Below are positions 12,341-22,043 of a stretch of 64,000 bases of DNA, one piece after another (the first letter of the stretch is position 1; every line of letters begins with the position of its first letter). The stretch is from Dermatophilaceae bacterium Sec6.4 (GTDB taxonomy: Bacteria; Actinomycetota; Actinomycetes; Actinomycetales; Dermatophilaceae). The position numbers and the translations under genes were made by a program. The stretch is taken from positions 3,038,001 to 3,102,000 of the forward strand of contig CP144172.1 of assembly GCA_039636865.1 (NCBI GenBank), given 5' to 3'. The notes beneath the pieces were generated by a model. The model was not told the origin of the DNA. It did no database searches and was given only the letters and a program-made list of their open reading frames with translations.

Positions 12341-14623
12341 TCAGCGAGACGCACTGCGTCGCAGCAGTGACCGCATCCGGCCGCCGGGATCCTCGCCGAC
12401 AGCGATGACATCGATGCGCACTCCGATCACGGCATCCGGCAGTTCGCTGGCGGGATCGTCGAGCACATCCACGACAACGAAGCCGCTGGGTCCGATGTCG
12501 GCGTCAGTCAGCCGGATCTGGATGACAGCTTCGTGCGATGGCGGCAACTGATCCCCGCCGGCCGGAACCTCGGCCGCTGTTGTATCAGGAGTTGCGGTGT
12601 GCGGGTCCAGGATTGCGGTGGCCCGACGTTTTCCACCGATATGGACAGCGAGCGTACGGACCCGATCGGCGTCCTGTCCGGGATGTTCCTTGGCCCACCA
12701 CTGCGCCGCGGTGGGATCGATCTGCAGAGTCATCGCCAACAGTCGCGCTCCCGGCTGCGGTGAGCAGCGGATACCGATGCTTGCGTCGGATTTCCACGCC
12801 CTGGCCACCATCGCCCAGCTGCGGTGCCATCCCTTGAGCAACGCCACCCGGGGATCCGCGCCCGTGGTGATCTCTGCACCGATGCCGAGCGCCCCGAGGG
12901 GCTCGTCCAACGAGGTCAACAAGTGGTAACCGGCCACGGCGGGGCGTATCCGCACGCTGGCGGCGACATCCTGCACGGGCGCGCGCAGCAACGCAGGGCC
13001 AGCATCTTTCCACCACCGTGCGACGGACGTGAACAACGGGTCGGCGTCCCCTTCCACGGCGTTCATCGCCACATTCAACTGGGTGTGCAGCTGCCCGGCA
13101 ATGCCCTGCCGCCAGTGCGGCACCAGCCCGGAGTCGACGTCTGAACCACTGCGGTAGAACCACATCCACAACCGAGCACGCTGTACCTGCTCGTCGGTGA
13201 TCAACTCCGCGCCGCTCACCAACGCGGCAAGGGAGGTGTCCAGCAGCCGCCAGTAGGACGGCTGATCATCGGCGCGCATCGTGAACCCGCAGTGGCTCCA
13301 TTCAGACCAACCGGCCTGAATGGCGGGGGTGCCGTACGCGGGGTACTCGTTGCTCACACTTCCGCGGACCGTCACCACCAGATCCGTCAGGCTCCACAAT
13401 TGGTTCTTGCTCAGCATCTTGGACTGGGTGAACCGCAGGTGACGGTGGTGCCCGAAGCGTTCGGCGACGCGTTCGAAGGACCCCGTGGTGTCGTAGAGGT
13501 ACTGCTTGGGATGGTCCAGTAACAGCCAGCTCACCTCAGGGTGGCGTGCGGCGTACTCCGCAGTGCGTTCGAACCAGTCGGCGAGCGAGTCGAAATTCTC
13601 GTGGTTGCCGCCCAACGCATCACTGACAGCGTGGTTGAACACGGCCACGACGGGCCGGTCCGCCGGGAGTCCGATACGGCGGGCGGCCCACTCCCGCACG
13701 ACGAGACGCTCGGCCGCAGAGACGTAGGCGATTTCGTCGTCTTCACTGTCCGAGCGCCACCAGGAGGGGGTACCCAGGTTCCGGCGGGACCGCCAGGTCA
13801 CCAGTTCCGCGGCCGGGCCCAGGGCAGCGCGGTGCGGCCACAGCTGTTCTTCGAAGAAGGTACCGAGCGAGAGGGTCACCGCCTGGCGGTAGGACTGTTG
13901 CACGGATGCAGGGTCTATCCCCCGGTAGGCCTTCATCCCACCGGTGCTCTGCACGTGCAGAGTCGGCACACCGACCCGGCCGGCGGCGACCGAGGCCGGC
14001 GCCCACTGGGCGTAGTCCACGTGACTGGTGACGAAGGCGATCGGCGAAGTGTGCTCGACCAGCGCCTCCCAGATCCTGGTGCTGATCTCACTGTGCTGCC
14101 GCAGCGCGGTATGCGCGTCATCGCCGCGTAGCTGATCGGTCATCGCCGGCACCCCACGGATACGGGCGCCGGTGGCGTCCAGGATGGAGGCGAAGTGCGC
14201 CGGATCAATGCCTAGTTCGGCGGCGATGGGCAGCTTTTGCCCATCGACCACGAGGTGGGTTGCGCCATCTCGCACAGCGGGCAGGGCGACCCGCAGGTCG
14301 ACCACGTCGACCGCGCCCCACGAGCGCGCCATGTCCCGCAGCATGGCCGCGTCGTACCCGGTCCACACGCGTTTCTCCCACTGCGGCTCCGAGCCCACGA
14401 CGGCGATCACCCGGGCGCCGGTGTTGATCGACAACGACGACGCGAGGCTGAGCGAGCGCAGGCTGACCCTCAGATCCTGGGTCAGCAGCTCCACCAGAAT
14501 GTGCTCACCGCGCGCGGGAAGTCCGCTGAGCCGCACCCGCCAGAACGAGTCAGCGGAGCGCAGCACCGGCGCGAAACCCGGACCGAACTGTCCTGCGACG
14601 CTGCGTAGGTCAACCTGTGGCAT
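12341..14623 (-). CDS. Large GT-B-like protein of unknown function, coupled to ftsY
   Basis: 760-residue soluble protein that I do not recognise as a named family. The middle resembles GT-B glycosyltransferases or capsule-synthesis (KpsC/KpsS-like) proteins: VGVPTLHVQSTGGMKAYRG (about 218-236), RPVVAVFNHAVSD (323-335), SWLLLDHPKQYLYD (365-378) and, most telling, the acceptor/donor-type loop TVRGSVSNEYPAYGTPAIQAG (418-438). The last 250 residues look like a separate beta-rich domain. No signal peptide or membrane segment. Its ATG shares one base with the ftsY stop (TGATG), so translation is coupled. No other polysaccharide genes are nearby, which makes the setting odd. Glycosyltransferase activity is inference. 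Confidence 0.55.
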   Translation of the reverse strand: MPQVDLRSVAGQFGPGFAPVLRSADSFWRVRLSGLPARGEHILVELLTQDLRVSLRSLSLASSLSINTGARVIAVVGSEPQWEKRVWTGYDAAMLRDMARSWGAVDVVDLRVALPAVRDGATHLVVDGQKLPIAAELGIDPAHFASILDATGARIRGVPAMTDQLRGDDAHTALRQHSEISTRIWEALVEHTSPIAFVTSHVDYAQWAPASVAAGRVGVPTLHVQSTGGMKAYRGIDPASVQQSYRQAVTLSLGTFFEEQLWPHRAALGPAAELVTWRSRRNLGTPSWWRSDSEDDEIAYVSAAERLVVREWAARRIGLPADRPVVAVFNHAVSDALGGNHENFDSLADWFERTAEYAARHPEVSWLLLDHPKQYLYDTTGSFERVAERFGHHRHLRFTQSKMLSKNQLWSLTDLVVTVRGSVSNEYPAYGTPAIQAGWSEWSHCGFTMRADDQPSYWRLLDTSLAALVSGAELITDEQVQRARLWMWFYRSGSDVDSGLVPHWRQGIAGQLHTQLNVAMNAVEGDADPLFTSVARWWKDAGPALLRAPVQDVAASVRIRPAVAGYHLLTSLDEPLGALGIGAEITTGADPRVALLKGWHRSWAMVARAWKSDASIGIRCSPQPGARLLAMTLQIDPTAAQWWAKEHPGQDADRVRTLAVHIGGKRRATAILDPHTATPDTTAAEVPAGGDQLPPSHEAVIQIRLTDADIGPSGFVVVDVLDDPASELPDAVIGVRIDVIAVGEDPGGRMRSLLRRSASR

Positions 14624-15861
14624 CAGGCGAGAATCGCGTCCACGAATGCTGCGGGGTCGAACGGCGCGAGGTCATCGGGCCCTTCGCCCAGGCCCACCAG
14701 TTTGACCGGCACACCGAGTTGACGCTGGATCAGGACGACGATTCCACCCTTCGCGGTGCCGTCGAGTTTGGTGAGGACCACCCCGGTGATGTCAACGGCC
14801 TGAGCGAAGACCTCGGCCTGGCGTAGGCCGTTCTGGCCGGTTGTCGCATCCAGCACGAGTAGGCACTCGTCGATGGCGCTCTGCTTCTCCACGACCCGTT
14901 TCACCTTGGCCAGTTCGTCCATCAGGCCCACCTTGTTGTGCAGCCGTCCCGCGGTGTCGATGATCACCACGTCCGCTTCGGCATCTGCGGCGTCCTTCAC
15001 CGCATCGAAAGCAACTGCGGCCGGGTCGGCGCCATCGCGGTCGGCGCGCACCGTGGGCACCCCGACGCGTTCGCCCCAGGTCTGCAACTGATCAGCGGCT
15101 GCGGCCCGGAACGTGTCGGCGGCGGCAAGGACGACGTCCTTGTTCTCCGCGACCAGCACCCTGGCCAGCTTGCCGACCGAGGTGGTCTTGCCGGTGCCGT
15201 TGACGCCGACAACCATCACGCAGGCAGGCCGGTTACCGACCCGCGTCGCTGAAATCCGCCGATCCATCGTCGGGTCGACCAGAACGAGAAGCTCCTCGTG
15301 AAGCCATGCGTAGACCTGTTCCGGCGTCGCCTCCCCCGCTGCCCGTACCCGACGTTTGAGCGCATCGACCAGCTCGGTGCTTGCTTCCACCCCCAGGTCG
15401 GCACCGAGCAGAGTGTCTTCAACCTCCTCCCAGACCGACTCGTCCAGTTGACCGCCCGACAGGATCCCGAGCAGACCCTTGCCCATCGCGTTGTTGCTGG
15501 CTGCGAGCCGCGAGCGCAGTCGCGACATCCGATGACGCGCCGATTCCGGGGTCTCGATGGCGACATCGGCGGGCTCGAGGGGCACTTCGTCGGGCAACTG
15601 GGCGGGCACCGGTTGCGCAGGCACCGGCCGCGGCTGTACCACCGGGTCGACCGGCGGCTCTGCGGTCTTACTGGTGTCGATCCGAGCCGTACTACCGGCC
15701 TGGTAGGTATTTGCGCCGCGGACTTTCTCTTCGCGTGGCGCCGCAGCTGGTACCGAGGCCCGCCGTCGCGGTGCGCGACTGCGTAGAAACGCAACCGAGC
15801 CAACCAGCGCGAGGAGCACAACGGTGGTGATGACGGCGAGGATTTCCCAGAGACTGTCCAC
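14623..15861 (-). CDS. ftsY: SRP receptor FtsY
   Basis: GTPase that docks the signal recognition particle at the membrane. A single N-terminal hydrophobic segment (SLWEILAVITTVVLLALVG) anchors it, as in other actinobacteria, then a Pro/Ala/Arg-rich linker leads to the NG domain with GVNGTGKTTSVGKLA, DTFRAAA, DTAGRL and TKLDGTAKGG. I place the start at GTG 15861, directly before the membrane segment, giving 412 residues; an upstream reading to 15924 has no such support. The following gene on the strand, the GT-B-like protein, overlaps its stop codon. Confidence 0.95.
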   Translation of the reverse strand: MDSLWEILAVITTVVLLALVGSVAFLRSRAPRRRASVPAAAPREEKVRGANTYQAGSTARIDTSKTAEPPVDPVVQPRPVPAQPVPAQLPDEVPLEPADVAIETPESARHRMSRLRSRLAASNNAMGKGLLGILSGGQLDESVWEEVEDTLLGADLGVEASTELVDALKRRVRAAGEATPEQVYAWLHEELLVLVDPTMDRRISATRVGNRPACVMVVGVNGTGKTTSVGKLARVLVAENKDVVLAAADTFRAAAADQLQTWGERVGVPTVRADRDGADPAAVAFDAVKDAADAEADVVIIDTAGRLHNKVGLMDELAKVKRVVEKQSAIDECLLVLDATTGQNGLRQAEVFAQAVDITGVVLTKLDGTAKGGIVVLIQRQLGVPVKLVGLGEGPDDLAPFDPAAFVDAILA

Positions 15862-15939
15862 GCCACCATCTTCGCAAAGATCGAGTGCCGGATCGATCCG
15901 CCACGACGAAAGGATCGCCCCCAACGAGGGGGCGAGGAG

Positions 15940-16125
15940 TCAGGAGGTGCTGCCGGCCTCATCGGGCTGTTTGTCACGGTGCCGCTCGGTGACTTTGCTG
16001 AGCATCTGCTCGCCCCGCTCGGTCAGCAGTTCCCTACCTTCACGACGCGCAGGAATGGCGACCAGGGCCACGACCGCACCAGCGAGGACCACACACAGCA
16101 AGAGCGCACCAACAAGCCACAACAT
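15940..16125 (-). CDS. Small single-pass membrane protein
   Basis: 61 residues. The first 25 form one hydrophobic helix (LWLVGALLLCVVLAGAVVALVAI), followed by a charged cytoplasmic tail rich in Arg, Glu and Lys and ending QPDEAGSTS. It lies just upstream of ftsY on the same strand. No family recognised; it has the look of a small conserved actinobacterial membrane protein. Confidence 0.6.
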   Translation of the reverse strand: MLWLVGALLLCVVLAGAVVALVAIPARREGRELLTERGEQMLSKVTERHRDKQPDEAGSTS

Positions 16126-16237
16126 GCCCTCATTCTGCGGTAACGGGCTGTGAAAACCAGTTCACAACACGCGCTTCGCCTCGGGTAGAGCAGCCCCCGC
16201 AACAACAACCCAGGTCATCGGTGCGAGGCTGTCCGCC

Positions 16238-17461
16238 ATGAGTGTCCAAGATCACAGCAGCAGCGCCCCCGGTGGATTCGACACCGACCGGTTGGCGAGG
16301 CTCGAAGACCACCTTCGCGGGTACGTCGAGAGCGGCAAACTTCCGTGTTACCACCTGCGGATCGTCCGACACGGTGCGCTGGCCTACGACACGTTCGGTG
16401 GGATGCGCGACATCGAAGCCGGCGCGCCGAACAGCTCTGACACGCTTTACCGGATCTACTCGATGACCAAGCCCATCACGTCGGTCGCAGCCATGATGCT
16501 GGTCGAACGCGGGCTGCTGCGGTTGGACGACCCGGTCGCCACGTATCTCCCGGCGTACGCCGACCAGCGGGTCTACGTCGGTGGGCCGGCGGCCGCACCG
16601 GTCACCCGGCCCGCAGCCGGGCCGATGCGAATCCGCCATCTACTGAGCCACACCTCTGGGCTGACCTACGGCTTCCAGCGCGTGCACCCCACCGACGAGG
16701 CAATGCGCTCTGCCGGATTCGATATCGGCGTGCCGCCGGGGATGGACCTCGCGGCCGCCACCGACGCGATGGCCGGGCTGCCCCTGCGTTTCGAGCCCGG
16801 CACGAGCTGGAACTATTCGGTCTCGACCGATGTACTCGGTCGGGTCGTGGAAGTGGTGTCCGGAATGTCCCTCGGACAGTTCTTCAGTGCCGAGATCTTC
16901 GAACCGCTGGGTATGCACGAGACCGCGTTCCATGCGGTCGATACCGCCCGGTTGGCGCGGCTCTACCACGGCGTCCCGGGCAGTGGACCGACTCCGCTGG
17001 ACGCGCTCGGCAACGCCGCGCTGACGCCTGCGACCTACCAGTCCGGCGGTGGCGGGCTGGTGTCGAGCATGGGCGACTACACCCGGTTCGCCTCGATGCT
17101 GCTGGGTCGCGGGCAACTGGACGGGGTCCGGCTACTCGGAAACCGGACAGTCGACTTCATGGCCACCAATCATCTGCCAGGCGGCGCCGATCTCGGATCC
17201 TTCGGCATTCCGCTCTACGCCGAAACCCCTTTCGACGGAGTGGGATTCGGCCTCGGCTTCAGTGTCATGCTCAATCCCGCCGCGGCCGGCTACCCGACCT
17301 CGAAGGGCGAGTACGGCTGGGGAGGAATGGCCTCCACGGTGTTCTGGGTGGATCCAGCAGAGGAGCTGACCGTGGTCTTCATGACCCAGCAGATGCCGTC
17401 CAACGGGTATCCGTTGCGGACCGAGCTACGACAGCTGGTCTATGGAGCACTCACCGACTGA
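16238..17461 (+). CDS. Serine hydrolase of the beta-lactamase class C/esterase family
   Basis: 407-residue hydrolase with the penicillin-binding fold. Ser75 and Lys78 lie in SMTK, the SxxK catalytic motif; YSV in WNYSVSTDVLGR takes the place of the YxN motif, and GWGG near the end replaces the KTG box. This set is typical of EstB-like esterases and of the broad class C-like hydrolases rather than of true beta-lactamases. No signal peptide is seen, so a cytoplasmic esterase or amidase is likely. Its last 22 bases overlap the end of smc on the other strand. Confidence 0.85.
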   Translation: MSVQDHSSSAPGGFDTDRLARLEDHLRGYVESGKLPCYHLRIVRHGALAYDTFGGMRDIEAGAPNSSDTLYRIYSMTKPITSVAAMMLVERGLLRLDDPVATYLPAYADQRVYVGGPAAAPVTRPAAGPMRIRHLLSHTSGLTYGFQRVHPTDEAMRSAGFDIGVPPGMDLAAATDAMAGLPLRFEPGTSWNYSVSTDVLGRVVEVVSGMSLGQFFSAEIFEPLGMHETAFHAVDTARLARLYHGVPGSGPTPLDALGNAALTPATYQSGGGGLVSSMGDYTRFASMLLGRGQLDGVRLLGNRTVDFMATNHLPGGADLGSFGIPLYAETPFDGVGFGLGFSVMLNPAAAGYPTSKGEYGWGGMASTVFWVDPAEELTVVFMTQQMPSNGYPLRTELRQLVYGALTD

Positions 17462-20400
17462 GGTGCTTGCAGCGACGCAGGGGTGACATCTCGTAGCCGT
17501 TGCGAGACGACGGTGCTGATCCCGTCGCCCTTCATCGACACGCCGTACAACGCGTCGGCGACCTCCATGGTCCGTTTCTGGTGGGTGATGACGATCAGCT
17601 GGCTGGAATCGCGAAGGTCCTGGAACAGGGTGATCAACCGGCCCAGGTTGGCGTCGTCGAGCGCTGCCTCGACCTCGTCCATGATGTAGAACGGGCTCGG
17701 CCTGGCCTTGAAGATCGCCACCAGCAACGCGACGGCAACCAGCGAACGTTCCCCGCCGGACAGCAGTGACAGTCGTTTGATCTTCTTGCCCGGTGGGCGC
17801 GCCTCGACGTCGATACCCGTGGTCAACATGTTCGTCGGCTCCGTGAGCACGAGTCGGCCCTCTCCGCCGGGGAAAAGCCTTTCGAACACCCCCTCGAACT
17901 CGCGGGCGGTGTCTGCGAATGCTTCGGCGAAGACGCGCTGTACCCGCTCGTCGATCTCAGCCACGATGGCGAGCAGGTCTTTCTTGGAGCGTGTCAGGTC
18001 ATCCAGCTGCGTCGTGAGGAACGTATGCCGCTCCTCCAGGGCCGCGAACTCCTCCAGTGCGAGTGGATTGACCCTGCCCAACTGGGTCAGTTTGCGCTCG
18101 GCCACCCGCAACCGCTTCTCCTGGACCTCGCGAACGAACGCGGTCGGTTCCGGAACAGCCGCTGGGTCCGCTACATCGTCGACACCGGGGATGTGCGGTA
18201 TCGGCAGGTGCGGCCCGAACTCCTGGATCAACGTCTGCGGGTCGATACCGTGCTCGTCCACGGCCCTGATCTGCATGGCCTCGACCTTGAGGCGCTGCTC
18301 GGCACGTGCCATCTCCTCACGGTGCGCCGAATCGGTCAGAGCCCGCACCTGCTCCGCGTGAGTCACGACCCGTTCGCGCAGGACTTTGACGTCGGCTTCC
18401 AGATCTGCGCGCCGCCGCTGGGCCTCGTCGCGCCGGAGGAGGGCGACCTGCAACGCGCTGTCGGCCTTCGCGGCAAGTACCTCCGCGTCGTCCCTGACCT
18501 GGGTGGCGACCTGCGCCTCGCGTTGACGACGTTCCCGCCGCAGCTGCGCTTTGCGCCGGTTCTCGACCTCCGCGCGGGCGGCTGCCTCCAGTGACTCCGC
18601 TCGGCCCTCCAGCGCTCGGGCCTGTTCCTCGCGGCTTCGTAAGGTCAACCGATGTTCGGTCTCGCCCGAACGCGCGGCCGCGGCCACCGCGGCCAGCCGG
18701 GGTTGCTCATCGACGTCCGGCTCGCCCTCGGACGGTTGGGCGTGGGCCGCGTCGAGCCGCTCCTGCAAGGTCGCCAATTCGTCCTCGTTGCTGCTCAGGG
18801 CGGCCTGCGCGGCATCCACCGACCGGGCACTGCGCTCGCGTTCACCGCGCGCAGCCCGCAGGGCCTGACCGAGTTGTCCGAGCTGCTCGGCAACTGCCGC
18901 CATCCGCGCGTCGGACTCCCCCAACCGGTCCAGGGTCGCGTTCACCGCGAGTGTCAATGTGTCCATCGACGTCTGAGCCGCCTGGACCGCGAACCGGGCC
19001 GATTGCGAACGCGTTACCACCGCAGCGATGCGCTCTTTCGTGTCATCGACCGCTGACTGGATTTCCAGGGTGCTCGGCGCCGCTGCCGACCCGCCACGCA
19101 CGAAAGCCGCGGTGAACAGATCGCCCTGCGCGGTCACGGCCACCACCTCGGGGTTGTCGCGGGTGACGGCATCGGCGGCTGCTGCGTCCGGCACGATGAG
19201 CACCCCGGCCAGCAGTTCGCGCAGGACAGATTGCAGTGCGTCCGGCGCCGTGACGACATCGAGCGCCCAGACGGCCCCCGACCCGCTCTGCCCCAGCTGC
19301 CACCCGTCGTCGACACTGCGCTCGATCAGGATCCCCGCGCGGCCCGCGTCGGCGGCATGCAGTTCTCGCAGCGCACCTGCCGCGGCGTCGCGATCGGCGA
19401 CGACGACAGCGTCCGCTGCCCACCCCAGCGCTGCGGACACAGCCACCTCATGGCCGGACTGCACCCTCACCAGGGAGGCGACCGAGCCTCGTACGCCGTG
19501 TTCACGCGCGTCGGCCTCGTCACTCCTGCTGCTCCAGGTCAACAGGTGCGCTGCCCCGTCACCACGTCGCAGTCCCAGTTCGAGGGCCTCCAGGCGGGAG
19601 GTCAGTGCGGAGCGTTCCTGTTCGGCAGCGCGCTCATCGGAGACAGCCCGTTCCAGGGACGTCCGGGCCTGCGCCAATTGCGCCTGCGCCTGCTCGTGCT
19701 CGGCGTCCAGCCCCTGCTCGCCCTCTTCGTCATCGGCCAACCCGGACTCCAATGCCGCGAATTCCCGTTCTGCACGGGCCGCGCGGACCTCGATCTCCTG
19801 GGCGCCGGCAGCCAGCCGGCCGAGCTCCGATTGGGCGGCCTCGATCCGACTACGCCGGGCAGCGACCTGACCCTCCAGCTTGGCCAACCCTTCGCGACGG
19901 TCGGCAGCAGCACGCAGCAGCCGAGCCACGCGGTGCTGCTCATCCTGATAGGCCTGTTCGGCGGCCTCGCGAGTCGTGGTGACCACCTCGAGCTGCTCTC
20001 GCGCTTCCTGCGCCGAGGTCAGCAACGCCTGATGCTGCTCTCGCTCGCCGGCCGCCTGCGCGCGTAGTCGCTCCGGATCCCGCCCGGTGCCTTCCTGCTC
20101 CTGCTGATGCGCCTCGGCAAGGAGCCGGATCCGCTGATCGGCCAGGGTACGGGTGGCGCGGATCCGCTCGGCCAGCGATGTCAGCGCAAACCACTGGTCC
20201 TGTGCCGTGGTCAGCGCCGGCGCTGCCGCAGCGGCTGCTGCCTCGATCTCATTCAGACGGCCCTGGGCAGCCGAGAGGTCTGCAGTCGCTGCGCCCTGCC
20301 GTTCGCGCATCGCCTCCTCGTCGGCGACGTCCTGCTGCAAGGTATTCATCAGCCGCACCAGGTCGTCGGCGAGCAACCTCAGTCGGGCGTCCCGGACATC

Positions 20401-21060
20401 TGCCTGGATCGTGGCAGCGCGGCGGGCGGTCTGTGCCTGTCGGCCCAGCGGGCCGAGTTGTCGGCGTATCTCCGTGGTGAGGTCACCGACCCGGTGCAGG
20501 TTGGCCTCCATGGTCTCCAGCTTGCGCAGCGCGCGTTCCTTGCGCTTGCGGTGCTTCAGGACCCCGGCTGCCTCTTCGACGAACCCGCGCCGTTCCTCCG
20601 GGGTTGCGCGCAGGATGGCGTCCAGCTGCCCCTGCCCGACGATCACGTGCATCTCGCGACCGATACCGGAATCGGAGAGGAGTTCCTGCACATCCAGCAA
20701 CCGGCAGGTCGTGCCGTTGATGGCGTACTCCGAGCCCCCGCTGCGGAACATGGTGCGCCTGATCGTCACTTCGGTGTAGTCGATCGGCAGGGCAGCGTCG
20801 GTGTTGTCGATCGTCAGAGCCACTTCCGCGCGGCCCAATGGCGCGCGACCCGGCGTGCCGGCGAAGATGACGTCCTCCATCTTGCCCCCGCGCAGGCTCT
20901 TGACCCCCTGCTCCCCCATCACCCAGGCCAGGGCGTCCACCACATTGGACTTGCCCGAGCCGTTCGGACCCACAATGGCGGTGATACCCGGTTCGAGGCG
21001 TATCGAGGTCGACGACGCAAAGGACTTGAAGCCCTTGAGGGTCAGGCTCTTGACGAACAC
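17440..21060 (-). CDS. smc: Chromosome segregation ATPase SMC
   Basis: Structural maintenance of chromosomes protein, 1206 residues, the core of the bacterial condensin with ScpA and ScpB (not in this window). Walker A is GPNGSGKS (31-38), the ABC signature LSGGERSLVA and Walker B FYIMDEVEAALDD are near the C-terminus. Two long Glu/Ala/Gln/Arg-rich coiled coils flank a hinge around residues 510-650. The length is normal. It starts ATG at 21060, about 70 bases after the map gene's end region, on the same strand. Its 3' end overlaps the convergent serine hydrolase gene. Confidence 0.98.
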   Translation of the reverse strand: MFVKSLTLKGFKSFASSTSIRLEPGITAIVGPNGSGKSNVVDALAWVMGEQGVKSLRGGKMEDVIFAGTPGRAPLGRAEVALTIDNTDAALPIDYTEVTIRRTMFRSGGSEYAINGTTCRLLDVQELLSDSGIGREMHVIVGQGQLDAILRATPEERRGFVEEAAGVLKHRKRKERALRKLETMEANLHRVGDLTTEIRRQLGPLGRQAQTARRAATIQADVRDARLRLLADDLVRLMNTLQQDVADEEAMRERQGAATADLSAAQGRLNEIEAAAAAAAPALTTAQDQWFALTSLAERIRATRTLADQRIRLLAEAHQQEQEGTGRDPERLRAQAAGEREQHQALLTSAQEAREQLEVVTTTREAAEQAYQDEQHRVARLLRAAADRREGLAKLEGQVAARRSRIEAAQSELGRLAAGAQEIEVRAARAEREFAALESGLADDEEGEQGLDAEHEQAQAQLAQARTSLERAVSDERAAEQERSALTSRLEALELGLRRGDGAAHLLTWSSRSDEADAREHGVRGSVASLVRVQSGHEVAVSAALGWAADAVVVADRDAAAGALRELHAADAGRAGILIERSVDDGWQLGQSGSGAVWALDVVTAPDALQSVLRELLAGVLIVPDAAAADAVTRDNPEVVAVTAQGDLFTAAFVRGGSAAAPSTLEIQSAVDDTKERIAAVVTRSQSARFAVQAAQTSMDTLTLAVNATLDRLGESDARMAAVAEQLGQLGQALRAARGERERSARSVDAAQAALSSNEDELATLQERLDAAHAQPSEGEPDVDEQPRLAAVAAAARSGETEHRLTLRSREEQARALEGRAESLEAAARAEVENRRKAQLRRERRQREAQVATQVRDDAEVLAAKADSALQVALLRRDEAQRRRADLEADVKVLRERVVTHAEQVRALTDSAHREEMARAEQRLKVEAMQIRAVDEHGIDPQTLIQEFGPHLPIPHIPGVDDVADPAAVPEPTAFVREVQEKRLRVAERKLTQLGRVNPLALEEFAALEERHTFLTTQLDDLTRSKKDLLAIVAEIDERVQRVFAEAFADTAREFEGVFERLFPGGEGRLVLTEPTNMLTTGIDVEARPPGKKIKRLSLLSGGERSLVAVALLVAIFKARPSPFYIMDEVEAALDDANLGRLITLFQDLRDSSQLIVITHQKRTMEVADALYGVSMKGDGISTVVSQRLRDVTPASLQAPQSVSAP

Positions 21061-21130
21061 GAGCGGGTGACTCCTGCGGTGCTCGACGTGTGGGGAGCTA
21101 CGGACCTGATGATTCTACCGAGCGGGAGGA

Positions 21131-21898
21131 TCAGCCGCGGGCAGTGAAGACGATCGTCTCGTCGGCGGTGATGGCGATGGTGTGTTCGCTGTGCGCACCG
21201 CGCGAACCGTCGGCGCTACGCAGCGTCCAGCCGTCGGCGTCGGTGTAGATCTCGTCCGTGGTGTGCATGAACCACGGCTCGATGGCGATCACCAGACCGG
21301 GCTGCAGTTTCATGCCCCGCCCGGCGCGTCCGTCGTTGGGCACGTGCGGGTCGCCGTGCATCGTGCGCCCGACCCCGTGCCCGCCGAACTGGGTGTTCAC
21401 GGAGTAGCCACTGCTGTGGGCGACCTGCGCGATGGCCGCACTGATGTCACCCATCTTGTTTCCGGCGCGCGCGGCACCGATACCTGCGGTGAGGGCGCGC
21501 TCGGTGCAGTCGATGATCGCGAGATCCTCCTCGCGCGGTGTGCCCACGACGAGCGAGAGCGCCGAGTCCGACACCCAACCGTTGACCGACACTGCGAAAT
21601 CGACCGATAACAGATCCCCGTCGCGCAACCTGTAATTGTGCGGAAGGCCGTGCAGCACAGCGTCATTTACGCTCGTACAGAGGACCTTGCCGAACGGACT
21701 CGCCCCGAAGCTGGGGTGATAGTCGATGTAGCAGGATTCGGCGCCCGCGTCACGGATCATCTGGTGCGCGAGGGCATCGAGGTCGAGGATATTGACGCCG
21801 ACGTCGGCCGCGTCCTGCAGCGCAGTGAGCACCGAGGCCACGAACCTCCCCGCAGGGCGCATCTGTTCTATTTCGGCCGCTGACTTCAGTTCGATCAC
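21131..21898 (-). CDS. map: Methionine aminopeptidase, type I
   Basis: Removes the initiator methionine from new proteins. 255 residues, with the pita-bread fold signatures: the metal ligands are in LSVDFAVSVNGWVSDSAL (Asp pair), GHGVGRTMH (His), and AIEPW plus a late EHT (Glu). It begins directly MIELKSAAEIEQMRPAGRFV, without an N-terminal SH3-binding or zinc extension. It lies alone between the palindrome at 21941 and smc. Confidence 0.96.
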   Translation of the reverse strand: MIELKSAAEIEQMRPAGRFVASVLTALQDAADVGVNILDLDALAHQMIRDAGAESCYIDYHPSFGASPFGKVLCTSVNDAVLHGLPHNYRLRDGDLLSVDFAVSVNGWVSDSALSLVVGTPREEDLAIIDCTERALTAGIGAARAGNKMGDISAAIAQVAHSSGYSVNTQFGGHGVGRTMHGDPHVPNDGRAGRGMKLQPGLVIAIEPWFMHTTDEIYTDADGWTLRSADGSRGAHSEHTIAITADETIVFTARG

Positions 21899-21940
21899 GC
21901 CTCACACCGTATGCCGCGCCACTGAGGGTGCGCGTCGGCC

Positions 21941-21978
21941 CGTCCGCGTTCTGGTCTCCAGCGACCAGAACGCGGACG
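21941..21978. repeat. 16-bp perfect palindromic hairpin
   Basis: Positions 21941-21956 pair perfectly with 21963-21978 around a 6-base loop TCCAGC. The stem core is GACCAGAACGCGGAC. A related, shorter copy lies at 22006-22028 (GTCGCCGGCGACCACAACGCGGC), sharing CGACCA-AACGCGG in the same direction. The pair sits between the M3 peptidase gene's stop and map. It may serve as terminator of the peptidase unit or be one member of a dispersed palindromic family. Confidence 0.7.
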
Positions 21979-22005
21979 AAAAGCAGCCATCCCCGGCATG
22001 TTTGA

Positions 22006-22028
22006 GTCGCCGGCGACCACAACGCGGC
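22006..22028. repeat. Second, diverged copy of the intergenic palindrome
   Basis: Contains the perfect 12-base palindrome GTCGCCGGCGAC followed by CACAACGCGGC, which matches the right arm of the hairpin at 21963-21977 with one change. It is followed by CAAAAAT. Confidence 0.5.
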
Positions 22029-22043
22029 AAAAATAGCCGGGGT

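Noticed and set aside
12330..12352. Hairpin GCGTCT/AGACGC between metZ and the GT-B-like gene as a terminator
   Set aside because: Only six base pairs, no U-tract, and it overlaps the coding end of the GT-B-like gene; too weak to call.
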